DNA from: Roseitranquillus sp963776845
GTDB lineage: Bacteria; Pseudomonadota; Alphaproteobacteria; Rhodobacterales; Rhodobacteraceae
Assembly: GCA_963776845.1 (NCBI GenBank)
Contig: CAVZOJ010000002.1
Location: 682,001 to 746,000, forward strand
Length of the DNA: 64,000 bases
Reading direction: 5' to 3'
Shown here: positions 29,463 through 38,290 of the stretch, piece by piece
Layout of the letters: each line of letters opens with the position of its first letter
Position numbering within the stretch: the first letter of the stretch is position 1
Notes under the pieces: model-generated
What the model saw: the letters and a program-made list of their open reading frames with translations, nothing else
What the model was told of the DNA's origin: nothing
Databases searched by the model: none
Made by a program: the position numbers and the translations under genes

Positions 29463-30216
29463 TTGCTCGACACTGGCTTTTACGCGCTGGCGATTCCGGC
29501 CGTCATGTTCGCCGGCATCTCCAAGGGCGGCTTCGGCTCTGGCGCGGCGTTCGCGGCGGCAGCGCTGCTCGCCATCGTCGTCGACCCCGGCACGGCGATA
29601 GGCGTCATGCTTCCGCTGCTGATGCTTGTCGATCTCGCCGCGCTAAGAGCGTTCTGGCGGAAATGGAGCCTGCGCGACTGCGCGGTTGCTCATCCTGGGC
29701 GGCATCCCGGGCGTCGCACTCGGCGCCCTGTTGTGGAGGGTCGCGAACGATGACGTCCTCCGCTTGCTGATCGGCCTGATCTCGCTGAGCTTCGTCGCGT
29801 GGCAATCGCCCGTTCGCGTGGGTGGGTCCGCGTCGGGGCCGGCGCCGTCCCGGTCTGGGGCGCGCTGCTCGCCGGGTGCGTCGGCGGCTTCACCAGCTTC
29901 GTCAGCCACGCCGGCGGTCCGCCGGTCGCGGTCTACCTGCTGGCGCAGCGGCTCGACAAGACGATGTACCAGGCCACCACGGTGCTGACCTTCTGGGCCA
30001 TCAACATCGCAAAGGTCCGTGCCCTTACACGTTCCTCGGGATCTTCACGGCGGAGACGCTGAAGGCGGACGCGATCCTTGCGCCTTTCGCGCTTGTTGGG
30101 CGCGTGGCTGGGCGTCCTCGCCCACCGTTTCGTCTCGGAGCGTGTGTTCTTCGGCATCACCTATGTCGCGCTGACGCTGACCGGGAGCAAGCTGATCTGG
30201 GACGCGTTGAGCTTAG
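29463..30216 (+). CDS. TauE/SafE-family membrane permease (several frameshifts)
   Basis: A sulfite/organic-anion exporter-like permease of roughly 250 residues with eight expected helices. Start TTG 29463 with GGAGGG 6 bases upstream gives LDTGFYALAIPAVMFAGISK and GGFGSGAAFAAAALLA. Later pieces in other frames are ILGGIPGVALGALLWRVAN, GCVGGFTSFVSHAGGPPVAV, YQATTVLTFWAINIAKV and RVFFGITYVALTLTGSKLIW. Shifts lie near 29685, 29820, 30020 and 30095, and the exact stop (about 30210-30216) is uncertain. It is divergent from mdh; the substrate is unknown. Confidence 0.8.
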
Positions 30217-30522
30217 GTCGGCGATCCCGCGGGCAGAAATGGTCCCTCATAGGCCGTGCCCGACGCCATGACGCACGAGGTCGCCGTCGGGCGTGGTCTG
30301 CAGGATCGTCCACGTTCCTGACCGCTCTGCCGCGAAGACCTCGAACAGACGGTCGCCTGCAGACAGCATCACCGATCTGCGGGTCTCGCCCCAGCGGTCG
30401 GCAAGCTGCTGCAGGGCCGTCGCGCGGGGCGCGCAGTTCGTGCGCTCCTGCGAGAACGCGTGCTGAGCGGTCAGGGCGAGGACCCCGAACCCGAAGGACA
30501 TGACGATTGCGGTTCGATCCAT
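30213..30522 (-). CDS. small exported protein (one frameshift)
   Basis: A protein of about 102 residues with a signal peptide (DRTAIVMSFGFGVLALTAQH, cleaved after AFS), then NCAPRATALQQLADRWGETR, SVMLSAGDRLFEVFAAERSG and TWTILQTTPDGD. After a one-base shift near 30286 the frame continues TSCVMASGTAYEGPFLPAGS and stops with TAA at 30213-30215, which restores a second Cys and looks far more natural than the unshifted end. Similar small periplasmic proteins are common in Rhodobacteraceae, but the function is unknown. The two Cys could form a disulfide. Confidence 0.7.
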
Positions 30523-30698
30523 CTGGAAGCTCCGTGGCTGGGGAAGCGCGGGAAGACGCGCCACGAGATCCGAGCGTGCGCTCGCTGCCGGTAAACGATG
30601 CTGAACCCACCGTTCGGTCGGTGTTGCGCCCTTCGCACTTGCAGAAAACAGGCGAACATGGTCCTTCTCGACGCAAGAATGTTGCGGGTGGAGAATCG

Positions 30699-31561
30699 AT
30701 GGACGCGCGGCCCTGGCGATCCTTGCTGTACGTTCCGGCCTCCAACGGCCGGGCTGATCGACAAGGCGCGGTCTTTGGCGACCGACGCCATCATCTTCGA
30801 CCTTGAGGATTCCCTGCCACCGGAGACGAAGGAGAGCGCTCGTGACGGCATCGTCGGCGTTCTGGCCGGCGCCTACGGCCGCCGCGCCAAGCTGGTGAGG
30901 GTCAACGGGCTGGACACTCCCTGGGGCACTGCCGACGTCGAGGCGGTCGCCCGGTCCGAAGCGGACGCGATCCTGCTGCCGAAGACTGGGTCGGCGCAGG
31001 ACGTCGAGACCGTGGCGCGGGTTCTAGACGCCCATGGCTCGAAACGCCGCCATCTGGACGATGATCGAGACGCCGCGCGGGGTCCTGAACGTGGCCGAGA
31101 TCGCTCGGGCGCCGCGGATGGGCGGCCTCGTCATGGGCACAAACGATCTCGCCAAGGAATTGAAGTGCGCCGAGCGGCCGGACCGGTCCCCGCTCATGAC
31201 CGCGCTGCAGTCCTGCATCCTGGCGGCCCGCGCCGAGGGACTCGTCTGCATCGATGGGGTCTACAACGCGTACCGCGACGTTGAGGGGCTGCGGCGGGAG
31301 TGCCTGCAGGGGCGCGAGCTCGGCATGGACGGAAAGACGGTGATCCACCCCGCCCAGATCGACGTGGCGAACGAGGTCTTCGCGCCCTCGGATGACGAGA
31401 TTTCACGCGCCCGCGCGCAGATCGAGGCGTACCGGGCGGCGCGCCGCGAAGGACGCGGCGTCGCGGTTCTCGATGGCCGCATCGTCGAGAACATGCACGT
31501 CGCCTCAGCCAAAGTCACGCTCGCCCGTGCGGACGCGATACGCGAGATGGCGCCGGCATGA
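30699..31561 (+). CDS. mcl2: HpcH/HpaI (CitE-like) CoA-ester lyase/thioesterase, probable (3S)-malyl-CoA thioesterase (two frameshifts)
   Basis: About 287 residues of the citrate-lyase-beta-like TIM barrel: DARPWRSLLYVPASN, then LIDKARSLATDAIIFDLEDS (metal-binding Glu/Asp), KLVRVNGLDTPWG, IWTMIETPRGVLN with the catalytic Glu, GLVMGTNDLAKEL and GMDGKTVIHPAQID. In Rhodobacter sphaeroides the second paralogue, near mdh, hydrolyses (3S)-malyl-CoA to malate; location and length here favour that role over malyl-CoA lyase. Shifts near 30752 and 31028. The stop overlaps the following gene (ATGA). Confidence 0.82.
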
Positions 31562-32118
31562 TCTGGCTCCTCCTCGGTCTGGCGATCTGGGTGGCCGCCC
31601 ACATGTTCAAGCGCGTGGCGCCGGCCGCGCGCGCCGCGATGCAGGACAGGATCGGCAATGCTTCGCGCGGCATCTTCGCGGTGCTGCTCGTGCTGTCGGT
31701 CGTCCTGATGGTGGTCGGCTACCGCGCCGTCGACTTCGTGCCGGTCTGGCAGCCGCCGGCGTGGACCGTACACGTCAACAACCTTCTGATGCTCGCGGCG
31801 GTCGCGCTCTTCGGCCTCGGAAGCTCGAAAAGCCGGTTGCGCGGCACGCTGAGGCATCCGCAGCTTACCGGCTTTTCCCTGTGGTGCATCGCGCACCTGC
31901 TGGTGAACGGCGACCTGGCGTCGCTGATTCTCTGGGGCGTGCTTCTGGTGTGGGCGCTGGCGGAGATCCCGCTCATCAACGCGCGGGAGCCGCGGCCGGC
32001 GCCGTTCGAGGGCGGCAGTCTCGCAGGCGACATCCGGCTCGGGGTCATCACGCTCGTCGTCTACGCTGTCATCGCGGCGATTCACACCTGGCTCGGATAC
32101 TGGCCATTCCCGGCATGA
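31558..32118 (+). CDS. NnrU-family membrane protein
   Basis: A 186-residue intact inner-membrane protein with about five to six helices and the NnrU motifs HMFKRVAPAARAAM near the N-terminus and LRHPQLTGFSLWCIAHLLVN in the middle. NnrU was named for a nitric-oxide-reductase-linked gene, but relatives are widespread and of unknown function. It is coupled by 4-base overlaps to the lyase before and the DUF1737 gene after it. Confidence 0.9.
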   Translation: MIWLLLGLAIWVAAHMFKRVAPAARAAMQDRIGNASRGIFAVLLVLSVVLMVVGYRAVDFVPVWQPPAWTVHVNNLLMLAAVALFGLGSSKSRLRGTLRHPQLTGFSLWCIAHLLVNGDLASLILWGVLLVWALAEIPLINAREPRPAPFEGGSLAGDIRLGVITLVVYAVIAAIHTWLGYWPFPA

Positions 32119-32321
32119 CGACGCTCTACCGTCTGCTGACCGGCGAGGACACGTCGGCCTTCTGCCACAAGGTCAGCGCGGCGCTGGCGACGGGATGGAA
32201 GCTTCACGGGTCGCCGAGCTATGCATGGGACGAAGCCAACGGCGTCATGCGATGCGCGCAGGCCGTGACGAAGGAGGTCGACGCTGCCTACGATCCCGAG
32301 ATGAAGCTCGGACAGCAGTGA
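32115..32321 (+). CDS. DUF1737 small protein
   Basis: A 68-residue protein: TTLYRLLTGEDTSAFCHKVS, ALATGWKLHGSPSYAWDEAN and KEVDAAYDPEMKLGQQ. The pattern of a short helix followed by GWxLxGxP is that of DUF1737, whose function is unknown. Its ATG overlaps the NnrU stop, and its own stop overlaps the GTG of the next gene, so it is coupled on both sides. Confidence 0.85.
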   Translation: MTTLYRLLTGEDTSAFCHKVSAALATGWKLHGSPSYAWDEANGVMRCAQAVTKEVDAAYDPEMKLGQQ

Positions 32322-33343
32322 GCCGCGGTCTCTTCTTCGAGGATTATCGCGTCGGCGATGTGATACGGCACGCGGTTCCCCGCACCCTCACCGTCGGGGA
32401 GAAGGCACTCTATCACGCGCTCTACCCGGCGCGCCACGCCCTCGGCTCGTCGAACGCTTTCGCGGCCTCCTGCGGTCTCGATCCCCCGCCCCTCGACGAG
32501 TGGATCGTGTTCCATACCGTCTTCGGAAAGACCGTGCCGGACATCAGCCTGAACGCGGTCGCCAACCTGGGATATGCCGAGGGACGGTGGCTGGCGCCCG
32601 TCTATCCCGGCGACACGTTGCGATCGGAATCCGAGGTGATCGGGCTCAAGCAGACATCCTCCGGCGACAAGGGGATCGTCTGGGTCCGTACGACTGGCCT
32701 GAACCAACGCGACGAGCGGTCTTGTCCTACGTGCGATGGGTGATGGTGCGCCGCAATGCGGCGGGTGACGCGCCCGAGGCGGTCTCTCCGCGACTGGTGG
32801 ACTCGGTCTCCGCAGGCGATCTGGTTGCGCCTTCCGGGCTGGACTTTCGCGAACTGGGACTTCTCACTGGCCGGTGGGAATCGACGCTGGGGCGACTACG
32901 AGGTCGGCGAGATCATCGACCACGCCGACGCGGTGACGATCGAGGAGGCGGAGCACATGATGGCCACCCGCCTCTGGCAGAACACGGCGCGGGTGCACTT
33001 CGACGGGACGGCCCTGACCGGACGGTCGCCGCCTGGTCTACGGCGGTCATGTCATCAGCCTCGCCCGTACGCTGAGCTTCAATGGTCTGGAGGGCGCGCA
33101 GCCGGTAGTCGCACTGAACGCGGGTAGCCACGTCGCCCCCTGCTTCGCCGGCGATACCGTCACTGCCTGGTCGGAGGTTCTCGACGCGTCCGAAACCGAA
33201 GTACCCGGTGCCGGCGCGCTCCGACTCCGCCTCGTGGCCGCGAAGGCAGGCTGCGAGGTCGGTGCGTTACGAGAATCAGGAGCGGGACCTACCGCGAGGG
33301 CATCCTGCTTGACCTCGATCTGTGGGCCCTTTGTCCGCGCTAG
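32318..33343 (+). CDS. mch: MaoC-fold dehydratase, probable mesaconyl-CoA hydratase (about five frameshifts)
   Basis: About 341 residues after correction, the length of the double hot-dog mesaconyl-CoA (beta-methylmalyl-CoA) hydratase of the ethylmalonyl-CoA pathway. GTG 32318 gives SRGLFFEDYRVGDVIRHAVP. Later pieces are AVLSYVRWVMVRRN, GNRRWGDYEVGEIIDHADAV, EAEHMMATRLWQNTARVHFD, LVYGGHVISLARTLSFNGLE and EGILLDLDLWALCPR, ending TAG 33341-33343. Shifts near 32715, 32850, 33027, 33255 and 33290. In Rhodobacter the mch gene likewise stands just upstream of sdhC. A GTGA overlap links it to the DUF1737 gene. Confidence 0.85.
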
Positions 33344-33481
33344 GGTGAGGCGACGCGCCTGGCGGGGCGAATGCCGATCCCTTCTGCGCCAATTGATCGC
33401 GCTACCATTTCTGGCGGGGGCGTGACACCGCCGACAGATGCAGTAAGACCGACATGACCGCCAGGAAACGGAGGGTTTCGC

Positions 33482-33865
33482 ATGGCCGACATCGAACGGG
33501 GAGGTCGACCCCTGTCGCCGCATATCACCATCTATCGCCCGCAGCTCACGTCCATAACCTCGATCCTGACGCGGATCACCGGAAATGGACTTCTGCTGGG
33601 TGCGCTTCTGATCGTCTGGTGGTTCCTTGCCGCAGCCTCGGGTCCGAATGCGTTCGCTGTGGCCGACGGCGTGCTGCGCTCATGGTTCGGCGACCTTGTC
33701 CTCTTCCTGTCGGTCTGGGCGCTCTGGTACCACACCCTCGCGGGGGTGCGGCATCTCATCTGGGATCAGGCCGTGGGTCTCGAACTCGACACTGCCTATA
33801 CTCTTGGATGGGTTGTGATCGGCGGATCCGTCGTCCTGACGATCCTTACCGTCATACTGGTCTGA
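33482..33865 (+). CDS. sdhC: succinate dehydrogenase cytochrome b556 subunit
   Basis: A 127-residue intact protein with three membrane helices that anchors the complex and helps bind heme b and quinone. The signature PLSPHITIYRPQLTSITSIL near the N-terminus holds the quinone-site Ser/Arg. WYHTLAGVRHLIWD contains the heme-ligand His. A GGAGG ribosome-binding site precedes ATG 33482. First gene of sdhCDAB; the 138-bp gap before it probably carries the promoter, though I see no clear consensus boxes. Confidence 0.96.
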   Translation: MADIERGGRPLSPHITIYRPQLTSITSILTRITGNGLLLGALLIVWWFLAAASGPNAFAVADGVLRSWFGDLVLFLSVWALWYHTLAGVRHLIWDQAVGLELDTAYTLGWVVIGGSVVLTILTVILV

Positions 33866-33875
33866 GGAGCGCGCC

Positions 33876-34247
33876 ATGGCCTACATGACCGATCGAAAGC
33901 GGGCCACCGGGCTCGGTAGTGCCCACCAGGGGACGGAACATCATTGGCGGATGACCGTAAGTTCGGTCGCGCTGCTCGTCCTGATCCCGCTTTTCGTCTT
34001 CACGTTCGGATCGGCGCTCGGCCGCCCCTACGAGGAGGTGTCGCTCTACTACTCGCGACCGTTCCCGGCGATCGTCGCTGCGCTGACCCTCATCGTCGGC
34101 TTCATGCACTTTCGTGGCGGCGTCCAGACGATGATCGAGGACTATTCCGGCGGCCTGGCGCGGAAGGTCCTGATCGTCGCGATGATTTGCGTCAGCTATG
34201 CCGCTGCCGCGACCGGCCTGTTCGCCCTGGCCCGTCTCGCGCTCTGA
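33876..34247 (+). CDS. sdhD: succinate dehydrogenase hydrophobic anchor subunit
   Basis: A 123-residue membrane anchor with three hydrophobic segments. GTEHHWRMTVSSVALL begins helix 1, and MHFRGGVQTMIEDYSGG carries the conserved His and the Asp-Tyr pair at the heme/quinone site. It lies 10 bp after sdhC and 10 bp before sdhA, each with a good ribosome-binding site. Confidence 0.95.
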   Translation: MAYMTDRKRATGLGSAHQGTEHHWRMTVSSVALLVLIPLFVFTFGSALGRPYEEVSLYYSRPFPAIVAALTLIVGFMHFRGGVQTMIEDYSGGLARKVLIVAMICVSYAAAATGLFALARLAL

Positions 34248-34257
34248 GGAGAACCGC

Positions 34258-36060
34258 ATGTCCGCCTACGAACCGATAGAACACACCTACGACGCCATCG
34301 TGGTCGGAGCCGGAGGCTCGGGCCTCCGCGCGACCTTGGGCATGGCCGAGCAGGGGCTGCGGACGGCCTGCATCAGCAAGGTCTTTCCGACCCGCTCTCA
34401 CACGGTCGCGGCCCAGGGCGGGATCGCGGCCTCGTTGGGAAACATGGGCCCGGACCACTGGCAGTGGCACATGTACGACACCGTCAAGGGGTCGGACTGG
34501 CTCGGCGACACCGACGCGATGGAGTATCTCGCACGCGAAGCGCCAAAGGCGGTCTACGAGCTGGAGCACTACGGCGTGCCATTCAGTCGAACGGAGGATG
34601 GGCGCATCTACCAGCGCCCGTTCGGCGGCCACACGACCGAGTACGGCGAGGGGCCTCCGGTACAGCGGACCTGCGCCGCCGCCGACCGGACCGGTCACGC
34701 CATCCTGCACACGCTCTACGGTCAGTCGCTGAAGCAGAAGGCGGAATTCTTCATCGAGTACTTCGCGATCGACCTGGTCATGTCGGAGGACGGCGTCTGC
34801 CAGGGCGTCGTGGCCTGGAGCCTTGAGGACGGGTCGATCCACGTCTTCAACGCCAAGATGACGGTGCTCGCGACCGGCGGCTATGGACGCGCCTACTTCT
34901 CGGCGACATCGGCCCACACCTGCACCGGCGACGGCGGCGGCATGGTCGCGCGTGCCGGGCTGCCTCTGCAGGACATGGAGTTCGTGCAGTTCCACCCGAC
35001 CGGCATCTACGGCGCCGGCTGCCTCATCACCGAGGGCGCGCGGGGCGAGGGCGGATACCTCACCAATTCCGAGGGCGAGCGGTTCATGGAACGCTACGCG
35101 CCGACCTACAAGGACCTCGCCAGCCGTGACGTCGTGAGCCGCTGCATGACGATGGAAATCCGAGAGGGCAGGGGTGTCGGTCCCGACAAGGACCATATCC
35201 ACCTGCACCTCAACCATCTGCCGCCTGAGACGCTGCACGAGCGGCTTCCCGGCATCAGCGAGTCCGCGAAGATTTTCGCGGGCGTCGACGTCACGAAGGA
35301 GCCGATCCCGGTGCTGCCGACCGTGCATTACAACATGGGCGGCATTCCGACGAACTACTGGGGCGAGGTGCTCAACCCGACTGCGGACGACCCGGACCGC
35401 ATTGCGCCCGGCCTGATGGCAGTCGGCGAGGCCGGATGCGCCAGCGTGCACGGCGCGAACCGGCTTGGCTCCAACAGCCTGATCGACCTCGTCGTCTTCG
35501 GGCGAGCCGCGGCGATCAGGGCGGCGGAGGTCGTGGACCCCTCATCCCAGAACCCGGCCATCAATACCGCCAGCGTCGAACGGGCGCTGGACCGGTTTGA
35601 CGGTTTGCGCCACGCCAACGGCGGAACGCCGACTTCCGAACTCAGGCTGGAGATGCAGAAGACCATGCAGGAGGACGCAGCCGTCTTCCGCACGGACAAG
35701 ACGCTTGCGCAAGGCGTGGAGCGCATGACGGCGGTGGCGGGAAAGGCCGAGGACCTGCACGTCAGCGACCGCAGCATGGTCTGGAACAGCGACCTGATGG
35801 AGACGCTGGAACTCACCAACTTGCTGCCCAACGCGCTGGCCACCGTCGTCAGCGCCGAGGCACGGAAGGAGAGCCGTGGCGCCCATGCGCACGAGGACTA
35901 TCCTGATCGCGACGACGAGACCTGGCGCAAGCACACTCTGGCGTGGGTCAACGGCGGCGTGAGGCTCGATTATCGGCCAGTGCACGTCAATCCGCTGCTG
36001 GGCCACAATGAAGGCGGGATCGACCTCAAGAAGATCGCGCCCAAGGCTCGTGTGTATTGA
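34258..36060 (+). CDS. sdhA: succinate dehydrogenase flavoprotein subunit
   Basis: The 600-residue catalytic subunit oxidises succinate to fumarate. It has the FAD dinucleotide motif DAIVVGAGGSGLRATLG and the His that covalently binds FAD in FPTRSHTVAAQGGIAAS. The substrate loop is visible in FVQFHPTGIYGAGCLITEG, the catalytic Arg region in PVLPTVHYNMGGIPTN, and the C-terminal helical domain in KHTLAWVNGGVRLDYRPVH. Intact and normal length. ATG 34258 follows GGAG 6 bases upstream. Confidence 0.98.
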   Translation: MSAYEPIEHTYDAIVVGAGGSGLRATLGMAEQGLRTACISKVFPTRSHTVAAQGGIAASLGNMGPDHWQWHMYDTVKGSDWLGDTDAMEYLAREAPKAVYELEHYGVPFSRTEDGRIYQRPFGGHTTEYGEGPPVQRTCAAADRTGHAILHTLYGQSLKQKAEFFIEYFAIDLVMSEDGVCQGVVAWSLEDGSIHVFNAKMTVLATGGYGRAYFSATSAHTCTGDGGGMVARAGLPLQDMEFVQFHPTGIYGAGCLITEGARGEGGYLTNSEGERFMERYAPTYKDLASRDVVSRCMTMEIREGRGVGPDKDHIHLHLNHLPPETLHERLPGISESAKIFAGVDVTKEPIPVLPTVHYNMGGIPTNYWGEVLNPTADDPDRIAPGLMAVGEAGCASVHGANRLGSNSLIDLVVFGRAAAIRAAEVVDPSSQNPAINTASVERALDRFDGLRHANGGTPTSELRLEMQKTMQEDAAVFRTDKTLAQGVERMTAVAGKAEDLHVSDRSMVWNSDLMETLELTNLLPNALATVVSAEARKESRGAHAHEDYPDRDDETWRKHTLAWVNGGVRLDYRPVHVNPLLGHNEGGIDLKKIAPKARVY

Positions 36061-36347
36061 TCCGTTCTCTGCTCCTGGTCGCTGCCGCCACATCGGCGGC
36101 TTGCTCGGGTTCCGGCGGCTCGTCGCCATCGGGCGGCTTCGCCCAGCAATGTCCGTCTGGCCCTCGCCTCGGCGGCACCGCTGAGATGGGCGTCAGCGAC
36201 AGAGGTCTGCACACGGATCTTGACGGCGCGACGATCTCGTTCGGTGGAGGCTATGGCGGAAACTGCGTCGGCGCCGCCTATGATCGAAACGACCGAGTAT
36301 TAGGGCGAGACGCGCTGCCGAAAGCGACGTCGAGCGCCCGAGAGTAG
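36057..36347 (+). CDS. small lipoprotein between sdhA and sdhB
   Basis: A 96-residue protein starting at TTG 36057, overlapping the sdhA stop by 4 bases. The leader IRSLLLVAAATSAACSGSGG has a lipobox-like end with Cys 17, followed by a Gly/Ser linker and GGFAQQCPSGPRLG, ATISFGGGYGGNCVGAAYD. Two further Cys could pair. The insertion of a lipoprotein between sdhA and sdhB in the same operon is notable; I know no role for it in the complex. Confidence 0.7.
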   Translation: MIRSLLLVAAATSAACSGSGGSSPSGGFAQQCPSGPRLGGTAEMGVSDRGLHTDLDGATISFGGGYGGNCVGAAYDRNDRVLGRDALPKATSSARE

Positions 36348-36357
36348 AGGAGGCCAT

Positions 36358-37137
36358 ATGGTCCAATTGACCCTGCCCAAGAACAGCCGAATTCGGACAG
36401 GCAAGACCTGGCCGAAGCCGGAGGGTGCAACGAACGTGCGCAAGTTCCAGATTTACCGCTGGAATCCCGACGATGGCGAAAACCCCCGCGTCGACACCTA
36501 CTTCGTCGATCTGGACACGTGCGGTCCGATGGTCCTCGACGCTCTCATCAAGATCAAGAACGAGATCGATCCCACACTGACCTTCCGCCGGTCCTGCCGC
36601 GAGGGGATCTGCGGCTCATGCTCGATGAACATCGATGGGATCAACACGCTGGCGTGCATCTACGGTCTCGACGAGATCAAGGGCGACGTGAAGATCTACC
36701 CGCTGCCCCACATGCCGGTCGTCAAGGACCTGGTCCCGGATCTGACGCACTTCTACGCACAGCACGCGGCGATCATGCCGTGGCTCGAGACGAAGTCGAA
36801 CGAGCCGCGAAAGGAGTGGCGCCAGTCGATCGAGGATCGGAAGAAACTCGACGGGCTCTACGAGTGCGTCATGTGCGCGTCGTGCTCGGCCGGGTGCCCG
36901 AGCTACTGGTGGAACGGCGACAGGTTCCTAGGCCCCGCCGCACTCCTCCATTCCTATCGGTGGATCATCGACAGCCGAGACGAGGCGACGGGCGAACGGC
37001 TGGACCAGCTGGAGGATCCGTTCAAGCTTTACCGGTGTCACACGATCATGAACTGCGCGCGGACGTGCCCGAAAGGTCTGAACCCGGCGAAAGCGATCGC
37101 CGAGATCAAGAAGCTCATGGTCGAGCGAACGGTGTGA
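36358..37137 (+). CDS. sdhB: succinate dehydrogenase iron-sulfur subunit
   Basis: A 259-residue intact protein that passes electrons from FAD to quinone. The [2Fe-2S] cluster ligands are in SCREGICGSCSMNIDG and the Cys of NTLAC. The [4Fe-4S] motif is CVMCASCSAGCP and the [3Fe-4S] ligands are in CHTIMNCARTCPKGLNP. AGAGGAGG stands just before the ATG. Its last 23 bp overlap the 3' end of a minus-strand lipoprotein gene. Confidence 0.97.
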   Translation: MVQLTLPKNSRIRTGKTWPKPEGATNVRKFQIYRWNPDDGENPRVDTYFVDLDTCGPMVLDALIKIKNEIDPTLTFRRSCREGICGSCSMNIDGINTLACIYGLDEIKGDVKIYPLPHMPVVKDLVPDLTHFYAQHAAIMPWLETKSNEPRKEWRQSIEDRKKLDGLYECVMCASCSAGCPSYWWNGDRFLGPAALLHSYRWIIDSRDEATGERLDQLEDPFKLYRCHTIMNCARTCPKGLNPAKAIAEIKKLMVERTV

Positions 37138-37357
37138 TCCCGGACGGCAACGCAATGGCAGGTGCGGCGTGAGAGAACGGATGGGCCGCGCGAGAGAGCG
37201 GGCCACTCTGGTTGTCGCTATCGTCGGCGATGTCCTGACCGCTTTCGTCATCGATCGCATCTACGGTCGTGCTCTCGCTCGTCATGCCGGCTTCGCACGC
37301 GGCAAGAACACTGAGCGCCGCGATCAGCGGCCCGATGCGGAGCGTAAGACGGGGCAT
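37115..37357 (-). CDS. small lipoprotein convergent with sdhB
   Basis: An 80-residue product from ATG 37357 with a clean lipoprotein signal: PRLTLRIGPLIAALSVLAAC, lipobox LAAC, Cys 21. The mature part is short, acidic at first (STTVDAIDDESGQDIADDSD) and then low in distinguishing features. It is convergent with sdhB and overlaps its last 23 bp. Function unknown; the C-terminus may be shorter if a frame error is present. Confidence 0.6.
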   Translation of the reverse strand: MPRLTLRIGPLIAALSVLAACEAGMTSESTTVDAIDDESGQDIADDSDNQSGPLSRAAHPFSHAAPAIALPSGITPFARP

Positions 37358-37432
37358 GGAATGTACTTTTTTTCCAACAACTGGTTCTCTTCGTTCCAAT
37401 GAGAAACCGCGGGAAACGTTCCGGGTCGAGCC

Positions 37433-38290
37433 GTGGGCACGACTGATGGCTCCTCGAGGTCGACCGAGCCGCCCGACGCCGAACTCCGGCGTCGGGCGGC
37501 GCCTGTCCTCTGCTACCGGCTGCCGGCGGAGGTTGCACCGGACCTTGCGCGAATGCGATCGCACCGCACCGCGATGCAGATGGTCGAAAGGATCGAAGTG
37601 CCTCCGCGCCAGGCCCGCGCCTTCCGCGTCGAGAGTGGTGGCGCGTTCAGGATAAGCTGTGTCGAGGGCGCTCAGGTCGGCGACCTGAATCTCTGGAGCG
37701 CGAACGACCTTGACGAAAGCTTCTACAGCGGCAAGACGCGCGCCTTCCATGGCACGCACCTGACGACTGGCGATCGCCTCTGGTCAGGTCTTCCCTACCT
37801 TCGCCCGATGGCGACTGTGCTTGAGGACACGCTGGAGTGGTACGGACGCGATGCCGACGGCGCTGGAGTCCATGACGTCATCGGCACGCGGTGCGACCCC
37901 TACACGGCGCGACTGATCGGCGGCCAAGACTATGATCACTGCTGCCATTCCAATCTCGCTCGGGCGCTGTCGGAGGAGACAGGACTGTCCCTCCTTCAGG
38001 CCGAGCCGATGATCCACGACGTGCTCAACGTCTTCATGTGCACCGGACTCACGCGCGATTCTGGCCGGTACTTCATGAAGGCAAGCCCGGTCCGTCCCGG
38101 CGACTACATCGAGTTCTTCGCGGAAATCGATCTTCTGGGTTTGCTGAGCGCGTGTCCCGGCGGCGACTGCGGTGCGGAGCATTCGAGCGACACAGCGCAT
38201 TGCCATCCACTAATCGTAGAGACGTTCGGGGCGGTCTCTGACTGGCAAGGGCCCTCGCGCAACCCGTACGATCGAAGCCACGGCGCCTAG
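37433..38290 (+). CDS. DUF1989 (urea carboxylase-associated) family protein
   Basis: A 285-residue cytosolic protein. DUF1989 landmarks are VPPRQARAFRVESGGAFRI, QVGDLNLWSAND, CDPYTARLIGG, DHCCHSNLARAL and MIHDVLNVFMCTG, plus the C-terminal metal-type CPGGDCG. Such proteins accompany urea carboxylase, but some members act elsewhere; no urea carboxylase is in this window. The start is GTG 37433; ATG codons further in are possible. The end overlaps deoD by 4 bases (CTAG read as TAG on both strands). Confidence 0.82.
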   Translation: MGTTDGSSRSTEPPDAELRRRAAPVLCYRLPAEVAPDLARMRSHRTAMQMVERIEVPPRQARAFRVESGGAFRISCVEGAQVGDLNLWSANDLDESFYSGKTRAFHGTHLTTGDRLWSGLPYLRPMATVLEDTLEWYGRDADGAGVHDVIGTRCDPYTARLIGGQDYDHCCHSNLARALSEETGLSLLQAEPMIHDVLNVFMCTGLTRDSGRYFMKASPVRPGDYIEFFAEIDLLGLLSACPGGDCGAEHSSDTAHCHPLIVETFGAVSDWQGPSRNPYDRSHGA

